Below are positions 6,558 to 12,760 of a DNA stretch of 13,206 bases, piece after piece. How positions within the stretch are numbered: the first letter of the stretch is position 1; every line of letters starts with the position of its first letter. The notes beneath the pieces are model-generated. The model ran no database searches. It saw only the letters and a program-made list of their open reading frames with translations, and was not told the DNA's origin. The position numbers and the translations under genes are program-made. Source of the stretch: Streptomyces violaceoruber (GTDB lineage: Bacteria > Actinomycetota > Actinomycetes > Streptomycetales > Streptomycetaceae); NCBI GenBank assembly GCA_000720805.1, contig JODI01000155.1, positions 1-13,206 on the forward strand, read 5' to 3'.

Positions 6558-7245
6558 ATCCGGTGCGGTAGCGGGTGAGCATGAGGGCGACGGCTTCGTC
6601 CACGATCGTGGTGTCGGTGGGGTCGGGCGGGACGAAGTCGGTCCGTACGAGTTGAGGCCACAGGAGCTGGCCGCAGATCATGCCGAGGAACTGTTCGGCG
6701 ACGGCGGATGCCGGCTGGGGTTGTCCGTCGGCCGAACGGAAGTCGAGTGTGCCGGCCTGTGCTTCGGTCTCCAGGTAGTCGCGGAGCCGGTCGAAGAAGG
6801 GTCCGCGGTCGATGGCGAAACCGGTGCCGACGATGTCGGCGAGTTCCGGCATCTGAGGCAGTTCGGTGATGATGAGGCGGCACAGCGCCGCCGTGCCGGG
6901 CCGTGAGACCAGGCAGGCGTAGTCGCGGCCGATGTGGTCCAGCCCGTACCGGGGATCGCCGGGCGGGGGCGGTTCGGCGTACTGCACGTCCAGTTGCCAC
7001 TGTTCGGAGGTGACGGCTGCGAACAGCGCGGCCTTGGAGGGGTACCGCTTGAAGAGGGTGCCGGTGGAGACGCGGGCCTCCTTGGCGATCTGGGCCAGGG
7101 AGGTCTTGTCGTATCCCCGGGCGAGGAAGAGGTCGCGGGCGGCGCGGATGATGCGCGCGCGGTTCTCCGCTTTGATCTGCGCGTGATAACCGGCCTGGCA
7201 CGTATCGCCACCGGTTTCCGCTCGGTCACGGTCCGCCACCGACAT
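6553..7245 (-). CDS. TetR-family transcriptional regulator 1 (SDR operon)
   Basis: A 230-residue cytoplasmic regulator. The TetR N-terminal domain covers about residues 25-80: helix 1 RARIIRAARDLFLARGYDKT, then the helix-turn-helix IAKEARVSTGTLFKRYPSKA with the usual Gly-Thr-Leu-(F/Y) recognition helix. The C-terminal ligand-binding domain (about 85-230) is divergent as normal for the family. I start at ATG 7245, which has a GAAGGG ribosome-binding site; the 34 residues of the longer frame are unlike the family. The gene lies 40 bases behind the SDR gene on the same strand, so the two form an operon. TetR proteins in such operons commonly repress their own promoter; the inverted repeats at 8068-8087 and 8118-8137 are the natural candidates for its operators (inference). 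The same repeat at 12164-12183 would put the cyclophilin-like gene in its regulon. Confidence 0.9.
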   Translation of the reverse strand: MSVADRDRAETGGDTCQAGYHAQIKAENRARIIRAARDLFLARGYDKTSLAQIAKEARVSTGTLFKRYPSKAALFAAVTSEQWQLDVQYAEPPPPGDPRYGLDHIGRDYACLVSRPGTAALCRLIITELPQMPELADIVGTGFAIDRGPFFDRLRDYLETEAQAGTLDFRSADGQPQPASAVAEQFLGMICGQLLWPQLVRTDFVPPDPTDTTIVDEAVALMLTRYRTGS

Positions 7246-7285
7246 GCCCACGCCCTTCGCCCGTCTCCCAGCCGCATCCTCGCCG

Positions 7286-8041
7286 TCAGAGGACGGTCTG
7301 GCCGCCGTCCAGGATAAGGTCCTGGCCCACAGCGAAGGCCGAGGCATCCGAGGCCAGGTACACCACGGCTTCCGCGACCTCCGCGGGCATGCCCATGCGA
7401 CCCAGCGGGATGCCGGAGCTGATCGCCTCCACGACCGCCGCCTGCTGCGCGGGATCCTCGATCCCGAGCTTGGAGTACAGCGGCGTGTTCACCGGGCCGG
7501 GGCTCACCGCGTTGAACCGGATGCCGTGCGATGTGAGCAGGTCCGCGTTCCACGACCGCATCAGGGAGCCGACGGCCGCCTTCGTCGCGGCGTAGGCGTT
7601 CGACTGACCGTAGCCGCCGTGCGCACTGTTGGACGCGTTGAGGATGACCGAGGACGAGTTGGACAGCACGGGCACCAGGGCCTGCGTGAGGAAGAAGACG
7701 CTCTTCACGTTGATGTCGAAGAGGCGGTCGAAGCTGTCCTCCGTGTGATCCTCGAACGGCCGCCAGTCCGAGACGCCGGCGTTCAGGAACGCCACGTCCA
7801 GCTCCCCGAAGTGCTCACGCACCCGCTGCGCCAGGCCACGTTGCGCATCGAGATCGCGTGCATCGGCCTGCACCACCGGCACCTTGTCCCCGAGGATCTG
7901 CCGCGCCCTGTCGATGCTGGCCGGGGTGACCCCAGTGACCAGCACATCGGCGCCCTCCGCGACAAATCGCTGCGCGGTCTCCAGACCGATCCCGCTCGTG
8001 CCGCCGGTGATGAGGGCACGCTTGCCCGCAAGACGATTCAT
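7286..8041 (-). CDS. Short-chain dehydrogenase/reductase (classical SDR)
   Basis: A 251-residue NAD(P)-dependent oxidoreductase of the classical SDR family, cytoplasmic. Landmarks: cofactor loop TGGTSGIG at 12-19, a conserved acidic spot at Asp60, NAG at 87-89, and the catalytic residues Asn111, Ser137, Tyr150 and Lys154 (YAATK). The PG motif (VSPGPVNTP) follows and the C-terminus ends DLILDGGQTVL as usual. Thr36-Gly37 after the second strand hints at NADP preference, but that is weak. ATG 8041 is chosen because the protein starts MNRLAGKRALITGG, with AGGGA a few bases upstream; the longer frame reads through the promoter. It heads an operon with TetR 1. Its promoter carries two copies of the shared inverted repeat. 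The substrate is not deducible. Confidence 0.92.
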   Translation of the reverse strand: MNRLAGKRALITGGTSGIGLETAQRFVAEGADVLVTGVTPASIDRARQILGDKVPVVQADARDLDAQRGLAQRVREHFGELDVAFLNAGVSDWRPFEDHTEDSFDRLFDINVKSVFFLTQALVPVLSNSSSVILNASNSAHGGYGQSNAYAATKAAVGSLMRSWNADLLTSHGIRFNAVSPGPVNTPLYSKLGIEDPAQQAAVVEAISSGIPLGRMGMPAEVAEAVVYLASDASAFAVGQDLILDGGQTVL

Positions 8042-8067
8042 GTTCCCTGTTCCTTGCCGAGTCGTGA

Positions 8068-8087
8068 GGTAAGTCGATGGACTCACC
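8068..8087. promoter_or_regulatory. Operator-like inverted repeat A, downstream of the SDR -10
   Basis: GGTAAGTCGATGGACTCACC, an imperfect inverted repeat (GG-AAGT/ACT--CC halves) in the SDR leader, just after the expected transcription start. Its centre is exactly 50 bp from that of repeat B, roughly five helical turns, as expected for cooperative binding on one face of the DNA. Confidence 0.65.
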
Positions 8088-8092
8088 ATGTG

Positions 8093-8122
8093 AAGGTAGC
8101 CCCCGCACCACCCGCAAGGCAA
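8093..8122 (-). promoter_or_regulatory. Promoter of the SDR-TetR operon
   Basis: On the - strand -35 TTGCCT (8117-8122), an 18-base spacer and -10 TACCTT (8093-8098), about 50 bases before the SDR start. The -35 is inside operator B. The same arrangement, TTGCC--17--TAGCTT followed by CAC, occurs before the cyclophilin-like gene, which supports both calls. Confidence 0.6.
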
Positions 8123-8137
8123 GTCGATCCACTTACC
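8118..8137. promoter_or_regulatory. Operator-like inverted repeat B, over the SDR -35
   Basis: GGCAAGTCGATCCACTTACC. The outer parts AAGT / ACTT and the GATC core are symmetric. It matches the reverse complement of repeat C at 12164-12183 at 18 of 20 positions. Covering the -35, it would block RNA polymerase when bound. Confidence 0.7.
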
Positions 8138-8306
8138 ATCGGCGGCCTCGGGCGGTCCGGCCACGCCGGAGAAGGTGGTCGACAACGGCTGCCGTCCGCG
8201 TCCACCTGGGGCAAGGAGCGCTCTGGGCTCCGGTTCCCGCCTGGAGAACCCGTCGGCCAGCTGCCGTCGGATCTCTGGCAGGGAGGACGTCGCGGGCGTC
8301 GGCCGG

Positions 8307-9620
8307 TCAGCCGCGTTGCCGGCGGGTGCGCAGAGCGGCCCAGTGGCGCAGGCGCTCGGTGATCTGGGCTTCGTAGCCGTTGCGGGTGGGCTGGTAGTAC
8401 GTCTCGCGGTCCATGTCGTCGGGGAAGTAGTCGCCACCGGAGAAGCCGTCGGCTGTGTCCGGGTCGTACTGGTAGTCCTTGCCGTAGCCGAGGTCTTTCA
8501 TCAGTCGGGTCGGGGCGTTGAGGATGTGGGCGGGCGGCATGAGTGAGCCGGTGTGCCGGGCTGATCGGTGTGCTGCGTTGAAGCCGCGGTAGACGGCGAT
8601 GGACTTGGGGGCGGTGGCGAGGTAGACGACGGCCTGGGCGATCGCCAGCTCGCCCTCGGGGGAGCCGAGTCGCTCGTACACGTCCCAGGCGGCGAGGGCC
8701 TGCTGGATGGCGTGTGGGTCGGCCATGCCGATGTCCTCGTTCGCGAAGCGGACCAGTCGGCGGGCGACGAACAGCGGGTCCTCGCCGCCGTCGAGCATGC
8801 GGGCGAGCCAGTACAGGGCTGCGTCCGGGTCGGAGCCGCGCATCGACTTGTGCAGCGCGGAGATCAGGTTGTAGTGGCCCTCCTGCGCCTTGTCGTAGAG
8901 CGGGGCCCGCTGCTGGATGTGGTGGGCGAGTCCGGCGGTGTCCAGGGTGGTTTCGGTGTCCGGGAGGGCTTGGAGCTGTTCGGCCATGTTGAGGAGGTAG
9001 CGGCCGTCGCCGTCAGCCATGGCGATCAGGGCGCGGCGGGCGTCGTCGTCCAGGGGCAGATGGTGGCTGGTGAGCTGTTCGGCGCGGTCGAGGAGCGTGG
9101 ACAGTGCGGCTTCGTCGAGGCGTTTGAGGACGAGGACCTGGGTGCGGGAGAGGAGGGCGCCGTTGAGTTCGAAGCTCGGGTTCTCCGTGGTGGCGCCGAT
9201 CAGGGTGACCGTGCCGTCCTCGACGTAGGGCAGGAAGCTGTCCTGCTGGGCGCGGTTGAAGCGGTGGATCTCGTCGACGAACAGCAGGGTGCTCTGGCCG
9301 ATGCCGCGTCGGCTTCGTGCGGTGGCGAAGACCTTGCGCAGGTCGGCGACGCCGGAGAAGGTGGCGGACACCGGTTCGAAGGCCAGGTTGCCGGCGTCCG
9401 CGAGGAGCCGGGCGATGGTCGTTTTCCCGACGCCGGGCGGGCCCCACAGGATGGTGGAGCCGAGGCGCTGCTGGGTGACCATGCGGCCCAGCGGGGCGTC
9501 CGGGGCCAGGAGGTGGTCCTGCCCGACGACCTCTTCCAGCCGGGTGGGGCGCAGACGGTCGGCGAGGGGCCGGGCGGGCTCCTCGCCGAAGAGCGGCAGG
9601 GTCGCTTCGGTCGGTTCCAT
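8307..9620 (-). CDS. rarA: Replication-associated recombination protein A (RarA/MgsA-type AAA+ ATPase)
   Basis: A 437-residue AAA+ ATPase of the RarA/MgsA/WRNIP1 family, close in length to E. coli RarA (447). Such proteins act as clamp-loader-like ATPases at stalled replication forks. The N-terminus has RPLADRLRPTRLEEVVGQDH. Walker A GPPGVGKTT is at 60-68, Walker B FVDEIH at 114-119 and sensor 1 GATTENPSFE from 142. The C-terminal tetramerisation region carries the family signatures ISALHKSMRGSDPDAALYW, NAPTRLMKDLGYG and YYQPTRNGYE. I start at ATG 9620, which gives a normal N-terminus. GTG 9731, overlapping the upstream YjbR gene, would add a 37-residue Arg-rich leader. The protein resembles the proteobacterial RarA form more than the longer usual Streptomyces one as I remember it, so it may be a second, acquired copy (inference). 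Confidence 0.92.
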   Translation of the reverse strand: MEPTEATLPLFGEEPARPLADRLRPTRLEEVVGQDHLLAPDAPLGRMVTQQRLGSTILWGPPGVGKTTIARLLADAGNLAFEPVSATFSGVADLRKVFATARSRRGIGQSTLLFVDEIHRFNRAQQDSFLPYVEDGTVTLIGATTENPSFELNGALLSRTQVLVLKRLDEAALSTLLDRAEQLTSHHLPLDDDARRALIAMADGDGRYLLNMAEQLQALPDTETTLDTAGLAHHIQQRAPLYDKAQEGHYNLISALHKSMRGSDPDAALYWLARMLDGGEDPLFVARRLVRFANEDIGMADPHAIQQALAAWDVYERLGSPEGELAIAQAVVYLATAPKSIAVYRGFNAAHRSARHTGSLMPPAHILNAPTRLMKDLGYGKDYQYDPDTADGFSGGDYFPDDMDRETYYQPTRNGYEAQITERLRHWAALRTRRQRG

Positions 9621-9720
9621 CAGTCTCTCGGGTCGCAGGCGGACGTGTGCGGACGTTGCCAGCCGTGCACGGGGCACTGACAGGCGTCGGCTCAGCCGTT
9701 CGTTCGGAAGCTCGCGGCGT

Positions 9721-10089
9721 TCATCGGGCACCGGGGCGGTCTCGCCGCGGCAGCCGCTCGGCGGTCAGGTCGTAGGAATCCTCGACCGCGTCGGTGATCA
9801 GCCGGTCGGTGATGCCGGGGCCTGCCCCGAGGGAGATCCAGTGGCGTTTGTCGAGGTAGCGGCCCGGTGTGATCGAGGCGTAGGCGCGTATTTGGGCGCG
9901 GGCGTGTTCGGGTTCGCACTTGACCGTGATGATCTGCTCGTCCGGGTCGTCGGTGACGATCAGGAACACCTTGCCCGCGATCTTGTACACGTCGAGCCTG
10001 GGGGTGAAGGGGTAGCCGTGGCTGACGTCGGGGAGGGCCAGGGCCGCCTTGCGGGCGGTGTCCTGGAGCCGGTCACCGGCCGCGCTCAC
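9721..10089 (-). CDS. MmcQ/YjbR-family protein B (intact)
   Basis: A 122-residue small cytoplasmic protein of the MmcQ/YjbR family (double-wing, CyaY-like fold), whose members are often called DNA-binding but have no firmly known role. The full family pattern is present: N-terminal helix (TARKAALALPDVSHGYPF), LDVYKIAGKVFLIV, a central strand pair, the conserved ITPGRYLDKRHWISLG near 83-98, and a C-terminal helix LITDAVEDSYDLTAERL. The GTG start at 10089 overlaps the stop of YjbR A as GTGA, so the two are coupled. RarA follows on the same strand about 100 bases later, and all three may be one transcript. Similarity to YjbR A is at family level only. Confidence 0.85.
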   Translation of the reverse strand: MSAAGDRLQDTARKAALALPDVSHGYPFTPRLDVYKIAGKVFLIVTDDPDEQIITVKCEPEHARAQIRAYASITPGRYLDKRHWISLGAGPGITDRLITDAVEDSYDLTAERLPRRDRPGAR

Positions 10090-10451
10090 CGGTCCGCCCC
10101 TGAGGCGGTGCCGTAGGTGTGCGGGTCGACGGGCCGCTCGGCCCTGGGCAGGCGGGCGACGACGAGCCGGTAGGAGTCGGTGACGAGCTCCTCGACCAGC
10201 TTCCTGTCGATGCCTTCCCCGCTCTCCAGGGTGATCCAGTGCTTCTTGTTCATGTGGTAGCCGGGGGTGATGTGGCTGTACTGCTCCCGCAGGGCGTCGG
10301 CCTCGCCGGGGTCCGCCTTGAGGATCACGACGGGACGCCCCGGGACCTCGGTCATCAGCATGAACACCTTGCCGCGCACCTTGTAGACCTCCCAGTCCGG
10401 CCGACGAGAAGGCCGGTAGGCTGCGGACACGTGATGGTCGACAAGCGACAC
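10086..10451 (-). pseudogene. MmcQ/YjbR-family protein A, N-terminus missing
   Basis: The frame from GTG 10451 gives 121 residues. From residue 19 it is a good MmcQ/YjbR protein: DWEVYKVRGKVFMLMTEVPG, then ITPGYHMNKKHWITLESG and ELVTDSYRLVVARLPRAERP. The usual first 25-30 residues (helix plus LPG----PFG) are absent. They are replaced by an unrelated stretch that is antisense to the AraC start and its promoter. The gene still overlaps YjbR B as GTGA, so it may be translated, but the fold would lack its first helix. The same truncated form, without the C-terminus, recurs at 12517-12760, so the N-terminal loss predates the duplication. It could alternatively be a functional short variant; I favour a decayed gene. 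Confidence 0.55.
10417..10422 (+). promoter_or_regulatory. -10 element of the broken AraC copy 1 (leaderless type)
   Basis: TAGGCT, then 8 bases, then GTG ATG at 10431. It is identical in copy 2 (12790-12795). A -10 ending 8 bases before the start codon implies a leaderless mRNA. Confidence 0.45.
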
Positions 10452-10535
10452 CCTGACCCGAGAGGCAGCGCGGCCGGTGCCGTTCTGCTTGCTCTACGGT
10501 TTCCAGCCCTCGGTCGGCACTCCCTACGGCCTTGA
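10431..10535 (+). pseudogene. 5' fragment of AraC-family regulator, copy 1 (frameshifted)
   Basis: From GTG 10431 or ATG 10434 the product starts VMVDKRHPDP, identical to the intact AraC gene at 12804. A net 2-base loss between 10462 and 10491 then shifts the frame. The next conserved part, LYGFQPSVGTPYGLD, is in the +1 frame and matches LYGFQPPVGTPYGLE of copy 2. Similarity stops at about 10535 and the cupin domain is absent. The missing 3' end of such a gene is found as a fragment at about 12215-12522. Confidence 0.8.
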
Positions 10536-10586
10536 CCCGGCAGACAGGGCACATTCCAGACCACGGATGCCCGCCGGGCCTCGGCA

Positions 10587-10598
10587 TGTTCATGAACA
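10587..10598. promoter_or_regulatory. Perfect 12-bp palindrome TGTTCATGAACA
   Basis: A perfect 12-bp palindrome in the gene-free stretch between the AraC scrap and TetR 2. It could be a regulator binding site stranded by the rearrangement. There is no adjacent promoter that I can support. Confidence 0.3.
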
Positions 10599-10633
10599 GT
10601 CAACAGTGCCTGGTCTTTCCGCATTACTAAATC

Positions 10634-10649
10634 GCCAGACGATTCTGGC
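10634..10649 (-). terminator. Terminator candidate of TetR gene 2
   Basis: GCCAG / CTGGC with a 6-base loop, about 14 bases past the TetR 2 stop; on the - strand it is followed by GATTTAGT, an unusually AT-rich run for this window. Short stem, but position and tail fit a terminator. Confidence 0.4.
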
Positions 10650-10662
10650 CAGTCCTCTGCTC

Positions 10663-11226
10663 TCACCGGTCCGCGTCTTGTCGGCGGGCAAGACCGTCGA
10701 GGATGACGTTCATCAAAGGCCGTGCCCTTGATTCCCACTCTTCCCGGTCCAGCCGGCCGAGGTACGAGATGAGGAGGAGGACCCCGTGGGCGTCCACGTC
10801 CGCGCGGATGGAACCTGCCGCTTTCCCGGCGTCCAGCAGGTGCCCGAGGGCGCCCTCGATGGGGTTGTGGCTGTGCGCGGCAAGGTCCTGCCACGCCGCC
10901 ACCTCAAGCGCTGCCAGGACACCGCGCTTGATGTCGGCGTAGTCGATCACTCGGTCGAGCCAGTGACGCAAGGCTTCCACTGGCTGGTGTCCCGTCAGCA
11001 GAGCGGAGGCGGCGACCACGAGTTCTTCGACATCGCGCCGGTACACCTCGGCGAGGAGCGCTTCGCGGTTGGGAAAGTGCCGGTAGAGCGTTCCCTGTCC
11101 TACACCGGCGCGCTTGGCGATCTCGTTGAGGGGGACGTCGTTGGACTCGGCAACGGCTGCGCGGGCGGCCTCCAGTATGCGGGTCCGGTTTTGCGCTGCA
11201 TCCCGACGGCGTGCTGGGGCGCCCAT
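10663..11226 (-). CDS. TetR-family transcriptional regulator 2
   Basis: A 187-residue TetR-family repressor. The DNA-binding domain is at about 10-62: RTRILEAARAAVAES, then LNEIAKRAGVGQGTLYRHFP and NREALLAEVY. The C-terminal ligand domain is the short type usual for this Streptomyces subgroup. ATG 11226 is chosen for its AGGAGAGG ribosome-binding site and family-like start (MGAPARRRDAAQNRTRIL); the 44-residue upstream extension is not. A perfect palindrome GGACACGTGTCC lies 33-44 bases upstream and may be its own operator. There is no obvious target gene beside it: the divergent side (11227-11679) is empty. It lies between the two fragments of the broken AraC gene, so it may have arrived with that insertion. 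Confidence 0.88.
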   Translation of the reverse strand: MGAPARRRDAAQNRTRILEAARAAVAESNDVPLNEIAKRAGVGQGTLYRHFPNREALLAEVYRRDVEELVVAASALLTGHQPVEALRHWLDRVIDYADIKRGVLAALEVAAWQDLAAHSHNPIEGALGHLLDAGKAAGSIRADVDAHGVLLLISYLGRLDREEWESRARPLMNVILDGLARRQDADR

Positions 11227-11679
11227 AGGCCTCTCCTGATGTTCCGTCCGCCGTAATTGGACACGTGTCCGGTAGGGCAGGCTGCGCACGGGGAAGGTGG
11301 AAACGAGTAGGAGCCGGTGGGTTCCTGCCTTCGTTGCGGCGGTTGCCGCGGTTCCCACGCCCTGCTCGTAGACGGCGTCCGCCTTTCGCGGGCAGGCTCC
11401 GCTCGCGCCCGCAGTGAAGACGGCTGCGTAGGCACCTTCCAGACGGGCGGCTGGAGTGTCACGCTGAGCGACGTCAGGTCACCGAGAACCGGCTCTAATC
11501 CGTCGGATTCCGGGGTGTGCGCCTGCTCGGTATGGCGGTGAAGGCCCCCACAACCTGGTCGCCCTGTTAGATGAGGCGTGTAGGCGGGAGCCGACGCCGC
11601 CGGTCACCTCGACGGCGGGGCCCGGGCCACGCCCCCCTCCTCTCCCTGGCTGACGATCCCGGTGGTTTCCGGCCGGGTC
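11227..11679. other. Gene-free stretch between TetR 2 and the cyclophilin-like gene
   Basis: I see no convincing gene on either strand in these ~450 bases. It holds the TetR 2 leader and palindrome near its left end, a 6-bp GC hairpin GCGGGC / GCCCGC (11388-11412), and near its right end a small hairpin CCCGG / CCGGG (11658-11677), which may end the cyclophilin-like transcript. Open frames here are Arg/Ser/Gly-rich and look non-coding. Confidence 0.6.
11259..11270. promoter_or_regulatory. Perfect 12-bp palindrome GGACACGTGTCC upstream of TetR 2
   Basis: A perfect palindrome, 33-44 bases before the TetR 2 start, within its promoter region. A symmetric site just upstream of a TetR gene is typical of autoregulation. 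Confidence 0.55.
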
Positions 11680-12039
11680 TCAGTCGGCGACCTCGATGGT
11701 GACGTCGACCGTGCCGTCGTACTTCTTCAAGGCATCGGCCCCCGAGCCGATCTCGCCGAGGACGATGATGCCGGGGTCGGGGATGGACTGGCCGTCGTGG
11801 GCGTAGAAGATGGCGATGTCGGGACCGGGTGACCAGTAGGCGATGTTGCCGATCTCGTAGCTGGACCGCGGCTCGCCGCCTGCGGTGAGAGACCGGGGCA
11901 GGTGACCGTACTTCTCGCGCTTGAGCAGGTCGTTCATCTGCAGCGTCAGCGGAAGCAGCGAGGCGAAGTCGCGTGCCGTCGCATTCACGTCGAGGGTTGC
12001 GTTGAGGACGGTTTCTCCGGCGGTCAGTCGGATTCTCAT
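11680..12039 (-). CDS. Cyclophilin-like fold protein
   Basis: A 119-residue cytoplasmic protein of the bacterial cyclophilin-like domain family. It starts MRIRLTAGETVLNATLD and continues ATARDFASLLPLTLQMNDL, EIGNIAYWSPGPDIAIFYAH and GIIVLGEIGSGADALKKY, all typical of that family. The fold resembles peptidyl-prolyl isomerases but catalytic activity is not established for these proteins. ATG 12039 has a GAAGG 9 bases upstream and follows a leader of about 95 bases. Its promoter has the same operator-over--35 architecture as the SDR gene, which makes co-regulation with that oxidoreductase likely. It lies between the fragments of the broken AraC gene. Confidence 0.82.
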   Translation of the reverse strand: MRIRLTAGETVLNATLDVNATARDFASLLPLTLQMNDLLKREKYGHLPRSLTAGGEPRSSYEIGNIAYWSPGPDIAIFYAHDGQSIPDPGIIVLGEIGSGADALKKYDGTVDVTIEVAD

Positions 12040-12139
12040 AGGGTTCTGCCTTCTGGGATGTTGTTGGAGTGATCGTCAGCGGCCGACAGGTACGCCGTGC
12101 CCATCGGGGTACGAGCGTCGGTTCGGCACGGATCCCGTG

Positions 12140-12168
12140 AAGCTAACCCCCCCCAACCACGGTGGCAA
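12140..12168 (-). promoter_or_regulatory. Promoter of the cyclophilin-like gene
   Basis: On the - strand -35 TTGCCA (12163-12168), a 17-base spacer and -10 TAGCTT (12140-12145). Both the G-rich spacer end and the CTTCAC after the -10 are shared with the SDR promoter. The -35 is covered by inverted repeat C. Confidence 0.6.
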
Positions 12169-12183
12169 GTGGATTGACTTACC
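12164..12183. promoter_or_regulatory. Operator-like inverted repeat C, over the cyclophilin-gene -35
   Basis: GGCAAGTGGATTGACTTACC; its reverse complement GGTAAGTCAATCCACTTGCC differs from repeat B at only two positions. It is placed on its promoter exactly as repeat B is on the SDR promoter. Confidence 0.7.
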
Positions 12184-12201
12184 ACTGGGGCTTGGGGCTG
12201 G

Positions 12202-12549
12202 TTGGCTATGTGCCCGGCGGGCCGTGCCGACAGGTACGGGCACTTCCTGGACGCCCTGGAGCTGCACTTCCGCGAGCTGCACCAAGCCGCGGACTACGCC
12301 GAGCTGCTCGGCTGCTCGGTCCGCACCTTGAGCCGTGCCGCCCGGGAGGCCACCGGCAAGAGGGTGCGTGAACCCATCGACGAGCGGCGCCTCCTGGAAG
12401 CCCGGCGGCTGCTGGGAGCTGCCCGGTGGGACGCCCGGTCCGTGGCCGTCCACCTCGGCTTCACCGACCCCGCGAACTCCGGCCGCTTCTTCCGCGACCA
12501 CACCGTCCTCACCCCGGACGAGCCGGTAGGAGTCGGTAAGAGTCGGTGA
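12202..12549 (+). pseudogene. C-terminal DNA-binding fragment of AraC-family regulator, copy 1
   Basis: From about 12225 the frame encodes the double helix-turn-helix of an AraC/XylS protein. It reads RYGHFLDALELHFRELHQ, DYAELLGCSVRTLSRAAREA, IDERRLLEARRLLG, then the second HTH VAVHLGFTDPANSGRFFRDH and VLTPDE. After VLTPDE (about 12522) the frame runs into the antisense of the YjbR fragment and stops at 12549. The N-terminal sensing domain is missing and the TTG 12202 / ATG 12208 starts are accidental. It is best explained as the 3' end of the AraC gene whose 5' end is at 10431. A free DNA-binding fragment could in principle still be made, but I see no ribosome-binding site. Confidence 0.75.
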
Positions 12550-12760
12550 CGAGCTCCTTGTCGACGCCTTCTCCGCTTTCCAGGGTGATCCAGTGCTTCT
12601 TGTTCATGTGGTAGCCGGGGGTGATGTGGCTGTACTGCTCCCGCAGGGCATAGGCCTCGCCGGGGTCCGCCTTGAGGATCACGACGGGACGCCCCGGGAC
12701 CTCGGTCATCAGCATGAACACCTTGCCGCGCACCTTGTAGACCTCCCAGTCACGTTCCAT
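12509..12760 (-). pseudogene. MmcQ/YjbR fragment, copy 2
   Basis: Near-identical to YjbR A over its middle: DWEVYKVRGKVFMLMTEVPG, then ITPGYHMNKKHWITLESG. It begins at ATG 12760 as MERDWEVYK, lacks the normal N-terminus as copy A does, has lost a few codons near KELVTDSYRL and ends in unrelated LPARPG. Its 3' end is antisense to the AraC C-terminal fragment, which marks the duplication joint. Confidence 0.75.

Larger units (their letters stand above)
10161..10535. repeat. Copy 1 of a ~375-bp segmental duplication (YjbR middle to AraC 5' end)
   Basis: This segment aligns with 12517-12910 almost base for base over most of its length. It covers the YjbR coding part (- strand), the intervening promoter TAGGCTGCGGACACGTGATG, and the first ~33 codons of an AraC gene (+ strand). 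Differences are a ~20-base gap next to the YjbR/promoter junction, small indels near the YjbR 3' part, a 2-base loss inside the AraC 5' end, and scattered substitutions. Similarity ends after ACGGCCT-GA, near 10535. Confidence 0.88.

Noticed and set aside
7244..8362. 372-codon + frame over TetR 1 and SDR
   Set aside because: Antisense shadow of two well-recognised genes; its composition (Arg/His/Gly-rich) is the usual high-GC artefact.
8568..9680. 370-codon + frame opposite rarA
   Set aside because: Gly/Glu/Val-rich shadow with no domain; rarA on the other strand is unmistakable.
9620..9731. GTG 9731 as the RarA start, coupled to YjbR B
   Set aside because: Would add a 37-residue Arg-rich leader not seen in RarA; ATG 9620 gives the normal N-terminus. 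Not strictly excluded.
11317..11541. + frame with Cys-rich start (MGSCLRCGGCRGS)
   Set aside because: Looked briefly like a zinc motif, but the rest is Ser/Arg-rich without structure and without a ribosome-binding site or partner.
11622..11640. GGCCCGGGCC and neighbouring GC/CG runs as a terminator or origin element
   Set aside because: Short GC palindromes are expected by chance at this base composition, and position relative to genes is not telling.
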